NCBI RefSeq assembly: GCF_002775205.1 | Contig: NC_036460.1 | Location: 15,590,402-15,654,401, forward strand | Direction: 5' to 3' | From: Xiphophorus maculatus | Taxonomy: Eukaryota > Chordata > Actinopteri > Cyprinodontiformes > Poeciliidae | Length of the DNA: 64,000 bases | Part shown: positions 1-12,300 of the stretch, in pieces | Numbering within the stretch: the first letter of the stretch is position 1 | How the letters are laid out: every line of letters starts with the position of its first letter | Translations under genes and position numbers: made by a program | Notes under the pieces: model-generated | Told to the model about the DNA's origin: nothing | Database searches by the model: none | The model's input: only the letters and a program-made list of their open reading frames with translations

Positions 1-2792
1 TTTGGCATGGAAGGCCATGCAGGCCACATACATGCTATACAGCGCCACCTAGGGACACCAAAATGGGGCTGACTTCATTAAATGTATCCACAGTCAAACA
101 AGGTGTTTAAGTGTTTTACTGTCAGAGGTTTGTGAACGCTCATCAACCGGTTTATTTGAACAGGTTCCAGGAAGTCAGACTGGATTTGATGGTTGTAGTT
201 AAGCAGGGCAACCAGCAGAGAAAAGGAGAAAAACAACAAACCTGATGCAATGCGTAGCTGAGCAGGACTATGGCGTAGTAGTAAAGTGGGAATCCTCCTT
301 CTTGTTTCAAATGGGGGGTCCACCATACCAGCAGAGCGAACTCAAGCCCGATAAGCAACCTGCATAACAGAATAGGATTCTGCTAGCTCTTTGCTTACTG
401 CATACAAACACAAAGCGAGTTCATTTCTGTGTTTACGTGAGCGCTTACCGGAACGGAAAGGCTTTATAAAAGACATCAAGGGGTCGCGGCCCCGCCGTGT
501 ATCTGCTGATGATCACTGGAAGAAGGATCTGCAGAGGCACCATGGGAACCGCCAGGAGCGCCAGCTGCTCTTTGGGGACTCCAGCCTCCACCAGCTTCAG
601 ACCTGTAACAGCATCTGCTGCAGAGAAACCGATCTAATGCAAAAGAAAAAAAAATTAAGATATTTTCACCATGAGTTTTCTTCAGATACAGACAAAACCA
701 ATCATCTTGCTGTTTGCAGTTATGTACTTTAGCTGTGAGGAGCAGGGAACAAAAAGTGAAGACTGTTGGCATCTTGACGATGGAGAACAGGAGCTTGTAG
801 GTTTCCGTGACACCCTGAGTCTCGACCGGGACGTTGCTCCTGCCTCTGCTGTGATCGTTCTCCCTTTTAAGGATGGCCACCAGGGTAGTGGAAACTAGGA
901 ATATCACCCCCCAGAAAAATAAAAAATCTGCAACAGAAGAACAAAAGATTGACTTAAATCACCTCCCTAAACCTAGCAGAAATAAGAAAAACAATCATTT
1001 TCAATACATCACCAGATCTTATACAGCATTTCCCAACTCTGCCTTGCAAAGGTTCTTCAAACCTTTGCAGTTTTAGACATATGCTTGGCATAAGAACAGA
1101 AGTTTGGTTTCAAGTTTGGATACATTCTCCCACAAGGTTTGGGAATATTGTAGTCAGACCAGGAGGTTTACTGTCAGTCTTCAAACCTCCTTTCTTACTG
1201 AATTTCTTCTTCTAAAATCAGAGATCCCAATAGCCTCTTCTGTGTTGCTGTTTGTCTCTAAAATGATGTGCAAGTTTAATAATTTCACCTCTGCAATACA
1301 TTCTTTCCAAGTATCTGTACCCGCTTTGCCTGTGCTGTGTTAGACATACAGTATATCTCTGTGGAATGTTAGATAGTCTGATACATTTGTATGTTCAGAT
1401 CATTGAGTTAAAAGATGCAAAAGAAGAGCTGGACAACTGAGGTTTATTTCAATTCAGTCTGATTTGCCGTAACTGATGAGAGGTTTGTACCAACAAACAC
1501 TAAATGTTGAAATTGAGTCAAAGGTGTGTCAAAGAAGTATTAGTGTAAAGGTGGGCCCCTTATGCAACCAGATTACTGGAGCTTTTTTTAAACCCATTCC
1601 TAGCAGATTTGTTTGATTTCAATTTGACTGGTACAGGAAAAGTTCAAGTAAAACATTTTAAAATCATTTATTATACTTCTTTTTTTACACCACACTTCGG
1701 AATTCAACAGTGGTGTGTCCATGTACCTGGCAGGGTGACGATCCCGGTGTCTTTGGGCACTATTCTGAGGTACTTGTTGCAAAATTCAGCAGACTCCAGA
1801 GCCAGAAAGAGCACATTCCCCAGGAAGTACCCCGCCGTCTGGCCTACGGAGTTGCAGGTAGACGCATAGCCCACATTTTCTCTAGATAACATGGTGAGGG
1901 CCCAGCCATCCACAGCTATATCCTAGTACACAGAGAGAGAGAGAGAGAGAGAAAGAAGATGTTTTAAGTTTGTAAGGATTTTTTTTTATTATTTCATTGA
2001 TTTTTGAAACAAAGGTTGCACATTGTATCCTTTTCTTTCCACTTCATAATTTTATGGAGCTCTACCTTTAAGGTGAAACAGTTCATGGAACACGAATACT
2101 TTTGCAAAGCACTACATATGTGTGCTTATTAGTGGTTACCTGTGTGGCTGCCAGGAAGGCAAGCATAAAGAAGACTGCAGTGAGTGTGACCACCTTGGGT
2201 CCCTCCTCGCTCTGCAGCAGTGAGGTGACTGTTGTTGAAAGATAGAGCATGAACAGCCCCAGCAGGTACTGAGTGGGCACCAGCCACGACTTTCTGCAGA
2301 AACACATGACAACAGCTCAGAGACAAAAACAAAAGCATATATAACAGTATCATCCGTACTTGGGTTTCCGTCCTACCTTCTCCCAAACCTGCCGAAGTAC
2401 AGGGCATCCACCAACGGTGCCCAGAAAAGTTTCAAACTGAACGGCCAAAAGACGAAGCTGAAGAAGGCTTGGTCTTTGTAGCTGACACTCTTGCTCTGTA
2501 AGATTAGGGGGATGCTGCCAGCCAGTCCCAAGGGAATCCCCTGCAGCACATAGAGGAACAGGAGAAGTAATATATTCCCCAGTTCGCCACGGATACCCGG
2601 CCGAACCCGGTGACGCCTCCTGTTCTCTGTGTCTGAGCTCCTGATGAGGCTGTCTGCCTCCTCTTCCATCTCCGGCTCAGGAGAACTCGTCTCCCCTCTG
2701 TCCATAGAGCCGATGTGCTCAGACAGGATGGAGGCGCCTGGTACTCTCCTCTGTCGCCCGTTCCTGCGTGTCGTCAAATCTGAGGGCTCCAT
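1..2792 (-). CDS. slc33a1: Acetyl-CoA transporter 1 (SLC33A1/AT-1), 5' part; gene continues past the left edge
   Basis: Multipass ER-membrane transporter that brings cytosolic acetyl-CoA into the ER/Golgi lumen for protein and ganglioside acetylation. Seven coding exons read on the minus strand: 2792-2377 (ATG at 2792), 2293-2140, 1922-1727, 927-728, 633-449, 359-242 and 48-1 (cut by the edge). All have AG/GT boundaries and the phases join without a stop, giving 439 residues of a protein usually about 550 long. The first exon encodes a charged cytosolic N-terminus (Ser/Glu/Arg-rich, residues 1-70), then the first membrane helices around LGNILLLLFLYVLQGIPLGL. Later exons carry AVDGWALTMLSRENVGYAST, IGFSAADAVTGLKL and YYYAIVLLSYALHQ, which match the vertebrate protein as I remember it. 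No frameshift is seen. It lies head to head with gmps, start codons about 3 kb apart. Family assignment is near certain; exact splice sites rest on hand reading. Confidence 0.95.
1931..1953. repeat. (GA)n microsatellite in slc33a1 intron
   Basis: An uninterrupted AG dinucleotide run of about 10 units in the intron between the second and third coding exons, close to the acceptor at 1923-1924 of the 1922-1727 exon. Confidence 0.8.
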
Positions 2793-3239
2793 GATGGAGC
2801 AAAGGGCATCAAACCTGCTGTGCCCACAATAAATCTGGAAGAAGAAAATAAAAAATACCGGTAAAACATTTACATGGAGTTTCTAGTCTGTTTTTTGAGG
2901 CTTCTGGGTAAATCAGCTATGTCTCCTCCAAATGTGCTATGGTTGGAAAGGTAAGTGTAAATAAATGATTGCAATCCATTGAAAAAACGGCGGAAAGGAA
3001 GAAACACATTCAGAAGCAGGTTGGATTTAAGGTGTGAGAAGAATCATCAAAAAGTGCTACATTTTAAAAATGTCAAGAATACATCCATTGATCTCTAACA
3101 GGAAGTATAATTATAAGCCAAGTCAGTGAAAAATTAACATGTCAGGTTTGCTGCTTTCACTCTGGTGTCGTTTAAAAGTAAACAATATTGTACGCTCACA
3201 AACAACCACAATAAACTCAGAAACAGCTAAAAATCAAAA

Positions 3240-3560
3240 GAAAAGCGGATGGGTTTGTGCATACCTGGTTATGACAACATGCCAAAGCAGAAATAAACAC
3301 ACAAAATTAGAGGAATGAGTGAGCCAATCAGCGGCTTGTTTCATAAGATTGTTCGGCTAAAACACGGTGACGTCCTAACAGATTAAATGAACAAAGAGAA
3401 ATAATTAGACTACCGTTTAACTTAAAAACACATCGGTGGACAAAAACACAGGACAGCCAAAAAGAGCGTTGTGTGCACCACGGAAATGTGTCCGGGTAAC
3501 TTTAGCTGACGTGTCTGAAAACGTCACTGCACGAAGTTCCTCTTCAGAAGCAATGAGTAA
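3240..3560 (-). promoter_or_regulatory. Probable slc33a1 promoter / 5' non-coding exon region
   Basis: Upstream of the slc33a1 start codon. On the minus strand a CAG/GTATGC donor-like sequence at about 3264 could end a non-coding first exon. A TGACGTC (CRE core) lies at 3368-3374, TGACGTG at 3507-3513 and ACGTCA at 3521-3526. TGACGTG is the XBP1/ATF6-type UPRE core, and SLC33A1 is reported as an XBP1-responsive gene. The rest of 2793-5550 is AT-rich, without exon-like sequence. The transcription start is not determined. Confidence 0.35.
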
Positions 3561-5559
3561 AAAGACGGACGTTTTTTGTTTGTTTTTTTTCTATGGAAGG
3601 AAACAAATCCAATGCCTGTCTTCCGAGAGGGAAAAAAATAATTAAGATACATTTGTTATCATTTTGATATTGATTGTACTAATTTATTCTAAATAAAAAC
3701 ATCCAGATATATGGGACATGTATTTTATTACATAAACTGATAATGTCGTCTTAAAGATGTTAATTGTTTTGCAGACGAAAAAAAAAGACAAATTAAACAG
3801 AAAAACTAAATGCAAAATGACAAGCTGCAATAAGGTATAATTGGCTCTCATCCATAATAAACAGAGATGCATTGCAAGATAAGAGCAAAAAATTTACTAC
3901 CAAAATAAAATGTTACTACAGTAAAATACAATGGAATGGTAAAAAACTCAGTTTTATTGGTTTATGAGTTTGAAGTCTCCAGGATGGATTGTCAGACTTT
4001 TGAGCATTAACAACCACACTTTTCTTTATAGCAACAAATTGGCTGGTGGAGTGTTGCTTGTTTATTCAGCTGGTTAAATTAAAATACAACAGGAATGTAT
4101 GCAGTAGTAGACATGATCCTGATGAAGACTAATCTTGATTACCAAGTTTAGTCTTAAATGAGAGTGACTTCAATCGCCATAAAATAAAGGCAATTTAAAT
4201 AGTTTGTCCTCCTTAGCCATGCTCTACCTTAGTTTATTTTATGGCCACACTATATTTTCAGATTAGAATGTTTAAATTGCAAGCTACAACAAATGAAAAC
4301 ACCACACTATTAAAAGAAGCCATTCCTTGTATATATTAGAGAAGGCATTTTACTTCATAGCTGTTAATTAAAAAGATAATGACTGCACAAATTTTAATCA
4401 ACTATAACATGGTTTGAAATTTTTTTTTTTTTTTGCTTAATCTAGATAATTCTTAGCTGTCTCCATTTCCTCCTGTCTTAGTAAGAGGCACCCATGACCC
4501 CACATTAAAGACGTAATGAATAACGACATGGTCTGGCTTATGGGTTGGTTTAAGCCCATGTGAAGTTGCTTATCCCACCCGCAAACATATGACAAGACGG
4601 AGGCTTATTTTAATGACACAGCATGTGATGAAAGGACCAACGTAAAGCTGCCATTACCACCACTTACCAAGATATAGTTTGAGATGAAGGGATGCTATTA
4701 CAAGACCTTATTTTCCCCCCTATTTCACTAGACCTCCTGGTAAACCATGCTTAAATTACTTCATGTCTGAAGATATCTGTTATATATTTACCGGGTGCAT
4801 CTACCAATCTGCAGACATCTTTGTCTATGACATAATTTTGAGAACAGCTGTCAGAACATTTTTCTTTTTTTTTTTTTAAAGTGGTGTGGATTAAATTTTA
4901 AAGACTAAAGATTAAATAAATTCCAACCCACAAATGTTGCTTGAATAAACACGCATGGTAACTAATTGAAGGTCTTCAAACATCCATATTGCAAACAGAT
5001 TCAATGAATCTGATCCAGTCCTGAACCTCAGAGGTCAGTGTTGAAAACCATTTGACCTTCAGGTGAGATTTTGTTTGATACATCCTTCCACTTGGATAAT
5101 ATACCTATATGAGCTAGTTTAGGGAATGTTTTTCTCAACATAATCTAATCTGCATTAGCTCTGTGCAAAATATATACCTCTTTTTCCCCCCCAAAGGTCC
5201 TATGAGGTCAGATTTCAGCTTCCTTCTAGGTAATTTTTTTTTTTTTGCTAGAATGAAGAGAAGCACACTCTCCATACTGTCTTAGCAGGAGATAGAAAAG
5301 CATTCATCAATGCTTCATCTTAAAATGCAAATGCCTCGTTGCATCCTCACGGGCTAAGAATTTGGATTTTGGAGTCAACTCTAAAGAAATGTTGATGAGT
5401 AACAAAAACACTTAATTAAAAAAAAACAAAAAACTTATCGAATTGAATAAAAGGACAAAGCATCTGCTGGCTAGCAGTATACAGTATATGCTCCGTGTAT
5501 ATACAAATCCACAGTTTATTATTGTTGCTTAAAGGTAATTAAACAGGTAAATAACACAA

Positions 5560-6300
5560 CTGTGATTCTCAGCCTCCAACGCAGACAGTCCTACCCTTCC
5601 CCTTTACTATCTGTTGAATTTCACTTTGCGCTCCACCCATGAGGGGAGAAAGAGGAGCTTCACCAGACCCACAGCACAGTCTGCCTCTCCAGCAGTAGTC
5701 GGCGTGCTGATCCAAGAGCTAACCAGCAGCCCTCTTTCAGTGTGAGACCTGGGACAGTGAGGCGAAGGGGAGAGCTTTCTACACTGAACACAGCGGCAGA
5801 CCCCCATGGCTCTGTGCAACGGAGACAGCAAGGTCAGTGGATAGGTTACTCCGCGCCGCGACTCTAGCACTGAGTGGCCCGGGTGACTGGATCTGGAAGC
5901 CGTAGTACCCGCGGTTTAGAGACGGCCTCTGTGCACCTCAAGGGGGGGGGAAAGTTAGTCAGCATGTTACCAACAGCCCCGCGGAGGTGCGGGTAGTCCG
6001 CTGTGTGCCTGTTGCAGTTTCCCCATTTACGTGTTGCTCATAACTGCTAACTAGCTACGCGTCATATATCAGACTCATCTGACATGAAGCAAGTCTGTCA
6101 CATATTTTTCCCACCATTTGCGTCTTCGTCGAGTAGGTGCCTGCAGCTGCTGGCGCGACGCGACGTGGGTTTTAGCATAGCTCTGTAAACCGTGCTGCTA
6201 ACAGGCTAACGCTCCTCGCTGTGTGTTCTTCGCTCGCTAGCACGCTACCGCTAGCTAGCAATCGTTAGCCGGGATGAATATGTTGGGGCAGCATCGTTAA
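5560..6300 (+). promoter_or_regulatory. CpG-rich gmps promoter / first-exon region
   Basis: CpG dinucleotides rise sharply from about 5780 to 6260 (for example around 5850-5930, 6140-6170 and 6200-6270), in contrast to the AT-rich flanks. The 27-nt first coding exon of gmps (5806-5832) sits at its left side. This fits a housekeeping CpG-island promoter without an obvious TATA box. The start site is inferred, not seen. Confidence 0.55.
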
Positions 6301-9300
6301 CAGTGTAATAATGACATCATATTTATTTATTTTAGACGCAGCATCGGCTTCGAAACTAAAACGTTAACTCGTGTCAGTCTCGTTTACTTTGCAAGGCTGC
6401 TGTCACTCAGTTTGAGCTAAAATAACGTCAGTCTGCCAACAATCTGACGAGGCTAGTTTGAGCAAACTTAAAACTGACACCGACTCCTACTGCGATGTTA
6501 GCGGGTCGTCTGGTAAGTACTTTTCCTGAACATTCTTGGTTACTAAATATTTCTATCCAACCTCTAGGTATTGGAACAGTATAATGTGCATTTGGAAACA
6601 ACTAAAATATGCTTTCACTTTTCACATGGGTCATATTTCTGGTCTTAGCGCTCTTCGTGGGATATTTTGTTGTTGTACATTGGTTGACTGGCACTTTCAT
6701 TTCTACAGGTCCTCAACTGATGTGTTTTGTCACTCAAGCATATGCCATAAAACAAATGGTCCAAAATACCTTGACATGGACCAAGATCCTAGAGTAAACA
6801 CGACTCAATCACCTTTTAAATACTCGTAGTCCATCAACCTTTTTCCTTGTCAGCTTATAAAGGGGTATATTTCACTAGAAAATTTTATGTGACACAGAAA
6901 CATAGACTCTGTCTAGGTAAACAGAGGGGAGATGTTACGAAAAAGACGCCATGCCCAGCTGGATTTGCTATTCTCTCATTATCTTCTGATGATGATGATG
7001 ATGGATAGAACAATGCTCTGTGGGATGTTTAATACTTTAGTGTTTCATAAACAGAGGTTTCTGATTTTTTTTTTTTTTAATATTGTCTCTGTTTTTGGTG
7101 ATCTCTTACCAACACCCTCCCCTGAAATCCAGATTTTTCTCCTTTAGCTCCAGTTTCACTGGACCAAAATGTCCATTTAGGAAGCTGATCAAGCTAATAA
7201 CCCTTGACTAGCTTGAGGTTTCACGTGATTTTTCTGAATGGTTGCAGCACATTTTCAAAGAGTGCCTGTCTGTCTAGATGTTGTAGCTCACATGTTCCTA
7301 ATCACGTTGCGCCTATTTGTGAGTCACATTTTCCGCAAGGAGGTTAAAGATGGAGCACAGGAAAGTTTTGGAGAAGTTGACTTCACTGTGCTGGCTCTCA
7401 TGCAGAGATACCAACTTAGCATTGACATTTCACTTTTAAGTCTGTGTTTGTGTAACTCTTGCATGTGTTTCTTTTTTTAAAGGCACAAAAACAGATTAAA
7501 TTTAATCAACATGTTAATGTGTCTGTGAAACTGCATCCACAGCTGGATATCAGCACCTCAGCGCAGAATGGATCTTGCGAGGGGGCGGTTGCAATCCTGG
7601 ATGCAGGAGCACAATATGGGAAGGTGATCGACAGACGAGTGCGGGAGCTGTGTGTCCGCTCAGAGATTCTCCCTTTAGAGACCCCTGCCTTTGCCATCAG
7701 AGAACAGGGTTACAGGTGAGAATCCTGGGGTGGGGGAAAAGTGCCTTTATTTTATAGTTTTTCTCCCTTTTTGTATGCTTTCTTTAAAATGAAGTGTGAT
7801 GGTTTTGCATTGTCTTTATGTTTTTTTCTCTGTCTCTCTCGTTCACTCCTCAGAGCCATCATTATTTCAGGAGGTCCAGCCTCTGTTTATGCAGAAGATG
7901 CTCCGTATTTCGACCAGGCCATATTCACCATAGGAAAGCCCGTACTTGGCATCTGCTATGGGATGCAGGTAGCTTTATCCATGCTTCATACTTGAAGTGT
8001 CCTAAGAGGCTGTTTGCCTCTTAAGATAAGGAACAGCAATATTTCCTCCACTCTCTGAAATGATTTACTGTATTTCAAGCACACCATAACTAAGTCAGTT
8101 TGTAATTATTAACTCTGTGTGTTTGCCATAGATGATGAATAAAGTTTTCGGTGGTACAGTCCATAAAAAGAGCGTAAGGGAGGATGGAGTGTTCAACATT
8201 GTGCTGGACAACACGTGCTCCCTTTTCAGGTATTGTAGAAACTTTTTATACATTGAGTATCTGAAGTATTCAAACATAATTGTTGCAAAAATATTAGTTC
8301 AAAGGTTGTTGATATTATGAAATATGTACTTTTTTTATTCATCTAAATGCTTCTCTTGGCTTTGGGACTGCAGTGAACGATTATTTTAGTAACCGATTAT
8401 TCTGACGACGGACCAGTTAAATAGATTTTAAAAACCTGCCACATTCTGCAGATTTTATACAATATTAGAAATATTTTTTTAAAAATGCAACTAAACAAAT
8501 AATTCTAATCCTGTCTTAAATAAGAAAAAAATATTTGCTTGCCTAAAAGAAAAAGAACATAGCATTCTATTTATAGCAAATGATGCATTTGTAGTTCAAA
8601 AATACTTCTAACATCAACATGTGAAAAATTCAGCCCTTTATATGTTGTGTTTTCAACAAATGATCTTTTTTGAAGTTTGTATGTTCTAGTTAACGATTAC
8701 TAAATTAGTTGATTACTTTAATATTTGATTCATCACAATCCAGTTCAATTGTTTCAGCTTTACTTGGCCTGCAGCACATTTCACTCAACTTTAAATTTAA
8801 ACTAATCTTAACTACATTGCAAACTTTCTTATTTAGATAAGTTTAACTTTAGGTAATCTTCAGAATCACATTTATTCCTATACATTTTATTTCTTCTTGA
8901 AAGGTGCAATTTCTCACACAATCCGAAAAAAAAACATTTGATCAGAAATATGTAAGTGTCAAAAACCTTTTCTCTCTAATATGTCAAAAAATGTCACATT
9001 CATTGTTATTCTAGACTCCTACCACAAACACTGGGGGTACACAATAACTATCACCCAACAGATCAGTAAACACTTGTTATCTTCATTTGACGTTTGTGTG
9101 TGTGTGTGTGTGTTTCTTATCAGAGGCCTTCAGAAGGAGGAGCTGGTGCTGCTGACCCATGGTGACAGCGTGGATAAAGTGGCTGATGGCTTTAAAGTGG
9201 TGGCTCAGTCAGGGAGCATCATTGCTGGTGAGAGGCACTTTAGATAATCTTAGATAATCAGAGTTTTGCATATTCTGTATTGTTGTCATAAAACCTAGAA

Positions 9301-12300
9301 GCATGCATAAACTTCTGTACTATTTTAAAAACGATGTGCAGCGTATTCTTTGCATATTAGAGTATGTAGTTTAATTCAAAAGGTTTAAATGGCACATGTT
9401 TGGTCATGATTTGTGTTAAAAGCCCTGTTTTCAATCTAGGGATTGCTAATGAACAGAAGAAGCTGTATGGGACCCAGTTTCACCCTGAGGTCGACCTAAC
9501 AGAGCGAGGGATGGAGATGCTGCGCAACTTCCTGTTTGAGATTGCGGGTTGTACAAGTAACTTTACCGTGCACAACCGGCAGCAGGTTTGCATCAATGAA
9601 ATCAGAGAAAAAGTGGGCACATCTAAAGTTCTGGTGAGTGGAACTGCCTAAAGTTGGAGGAAAAAAAATGTTTTGCTTTGATTTCCTTCTGGAAGAAAGA
9701 ATATTTTCTGACTATTAAACTTGGTGTGAAGTGCTGTTGCTGATTAGGAGGTGCGTACAGAAGTGGTAGTTTGAAGATAAGTAGCAATATTTGTATTCAC
9801 TCTGTTGAATTAAAGTCATGACTTGGTTCTGCGCTTTAGCGGGAGTTTTAAACGTTACTTTTTTCACAGCGGACTAGGTGGTTAAGTCATAATGATTAGT
9901 TGGTTAAAATAACATTAAATTGATAAAATATTGATCTTGGTAAAACTCAAGTCATTTTTTGGTTCAACAGGTTCTTTTGAGCGGTGGAGTCGACTCCACA
10001 GTTTGCACTGCTCTCTTGAACAAAGCTCTAAACCAGGAGCAGGTGATAGCAGTTCACATCGACAACGGCTTCATGAGGAAGAGAGAGAGTCTGAGTGTGG
10101 AGGAGGCCCTCACCAAGCTGGGCATTAAACTCAAAGGTAGGAAACAAGTTTTTAGTTGTTCTGTAGTTTCTGTAGAAGTATTTTTATGTGGATCTTCTAT
10201 GGGAAACGGTTTAAGATTTTGCTAAATTTTTTTATTTTTTTATAGAAAGGTGGTTACGTTGTGACATTTACAGGTTGATAAATGTGAAAACCTGATCAGA
10301 TTTTCAGTCACACCATTCAAAAGTGAACCTCGTGTATTTTTTATTTATTTATTTTAAGAAAATTTGAACAATAAGACTAAAAACGTTTTTTTTCAATACA
10401 GAAACATTTGGAAACTGAAAACTATGTAGATGTTCTTGACAATATATCATCTCAACAGTTGGTGTTAAGGAGATCCAGGTTCCTTTAATGGTGACCTATG
10501 AGTTGCACTTTCAATTGAATTACTGGAAACACCCATGTTCTTTATTTATTTAATTTACTGAGTTGTGCATGTCTAACCATTCTGTATAAATTAACCGTCA
10601 GTATGTTCGTTTCTGTAGTGGTAAATGCAGCTCACACCTTTTACAACGGGACGACAACTCTTCCAATCTCTGACGAGGACAGAACGCCACGGAAACGCAT
10701 CAGTAAAACCTTAAATATGACCACCAATCCTGAAGAGAAAAGGAAGATTATTGGAGACACGTTTGTCAAAGTAAGCAGCAACTTTTTGACAATTCTATTT
10801 AAAATTGTCCTTTACGGTTTTCGCTCTTTATAGAATAAAAATACTCTTTATTGTCCCACATTGGGGGAATTTGGGTGTAACAGCAGCAAAGCGACAGGCA
10901 GAAATCTAAAAGAATATCTTACAAAAAAAACAACTAAGAATATACTGTACTGTATCGATAAAATTACAACATAAAAATAATGTGTAGTTATTAAAAATAG
11001 CTCCAAGGATAAGGAATGTGAGACCGAGTAAATATTTTTTAAAACTGTGCATGTGTTATTTTGTGTTAAAAGGAAACAGACTTTTTACAATATGTGAAAA
11101 ATTAAACTGTGCCGTACCAGCAGAAATGTTATTTCAATTAGTAAAACTGTGGAAATAATTGCGCAAATACCAGCAAGAATGTAAACACTTCTTGAGTTTT
11201 AGTTTTGACTTACTAACCGATTGCTTTTAATATTATAAGTTCACCATTTGATCCTCTGTGTCACTTGACAGGTGGCTAATGAAGTGCTTGGAGAAATGAA
11301 CCTCAACCCTGAAGAGGTTTTCTTGGCGCAGGGCACCCTGCGCCCTGATCTCATTGAGAGTGCCTCTCATATTGCCAGCGGAAAGGCAGAGGTCATCAAA
11401 ACACACCACAACGACACCGAGCTCATCCGCAAACTCAGAGATGAGGTAGGTACTTGCTCACACAAACTCCTACTGTCACCTAACTTGGACTGTCTGGTGT
11501 GAGTTCTTGCCATTTACTGAATGCAAGTTGGATTTCAGAAAGTAAATTGAAAAACAAATTAGTAAAGAATTTAAAACTCAGTATTTCAAAGAATTGTTTG
11601 CCTGCTCTCATGCTTAATCAGCACAGTATAAATACAGGTTCTGCTGGATATCTTGCATTTATAGATACATTTTGTAGATATTTACTGATTGTGCTTATGG
11701 ATTAGTTTGTCTTGCTTTTGCCCTTTCACCTAAATCCACAGATATGTGTAAACTGTAAAAATGCTGAATACATTTTTATTTCCGTCCAGGGAAAAGTAAT
11801 CGAACCTTTGAAAGATTTTCATAAAGATGAGGTGAGAGCGCTGGGGAGAGAGTTGGGCCTGCCAGAGGAGATTGTCTCTCGGCATCCTTTTCCTGGTAAG
11901 TAAACATACACATGTGCATTCACTGTCACTATAGTATTCAGTTGTTAAATCAATACAGTCCACACTAAATAAGCATTTTAAGCTTTTCATCTAATGTGTT
12001 TTCTCTTTTTTCAATCATATAAACAACTACTGCTCACATAAGTGTCAATCCTGGCGCCAGTGTACACATTATTTATTTATTTATTTTTTCCTTTAGGTCC
12101 TGGTTTGTCCATCAGAGTGATTTGTGCTGAAGAGCCTTATATTTGTAAGGACTTTGCTGAAACAAACAACATCCTCAAAATTGTCACAGACTTTTCTGCA
12201 AGTGTCAAAAAGGTCAGTGAAAAAGTCAGACTGTTTTCTTGTCTAATGGTCTTTTTGCAATGCATGAAAATACGATAACCATCATTAACTTTTATGCTAC

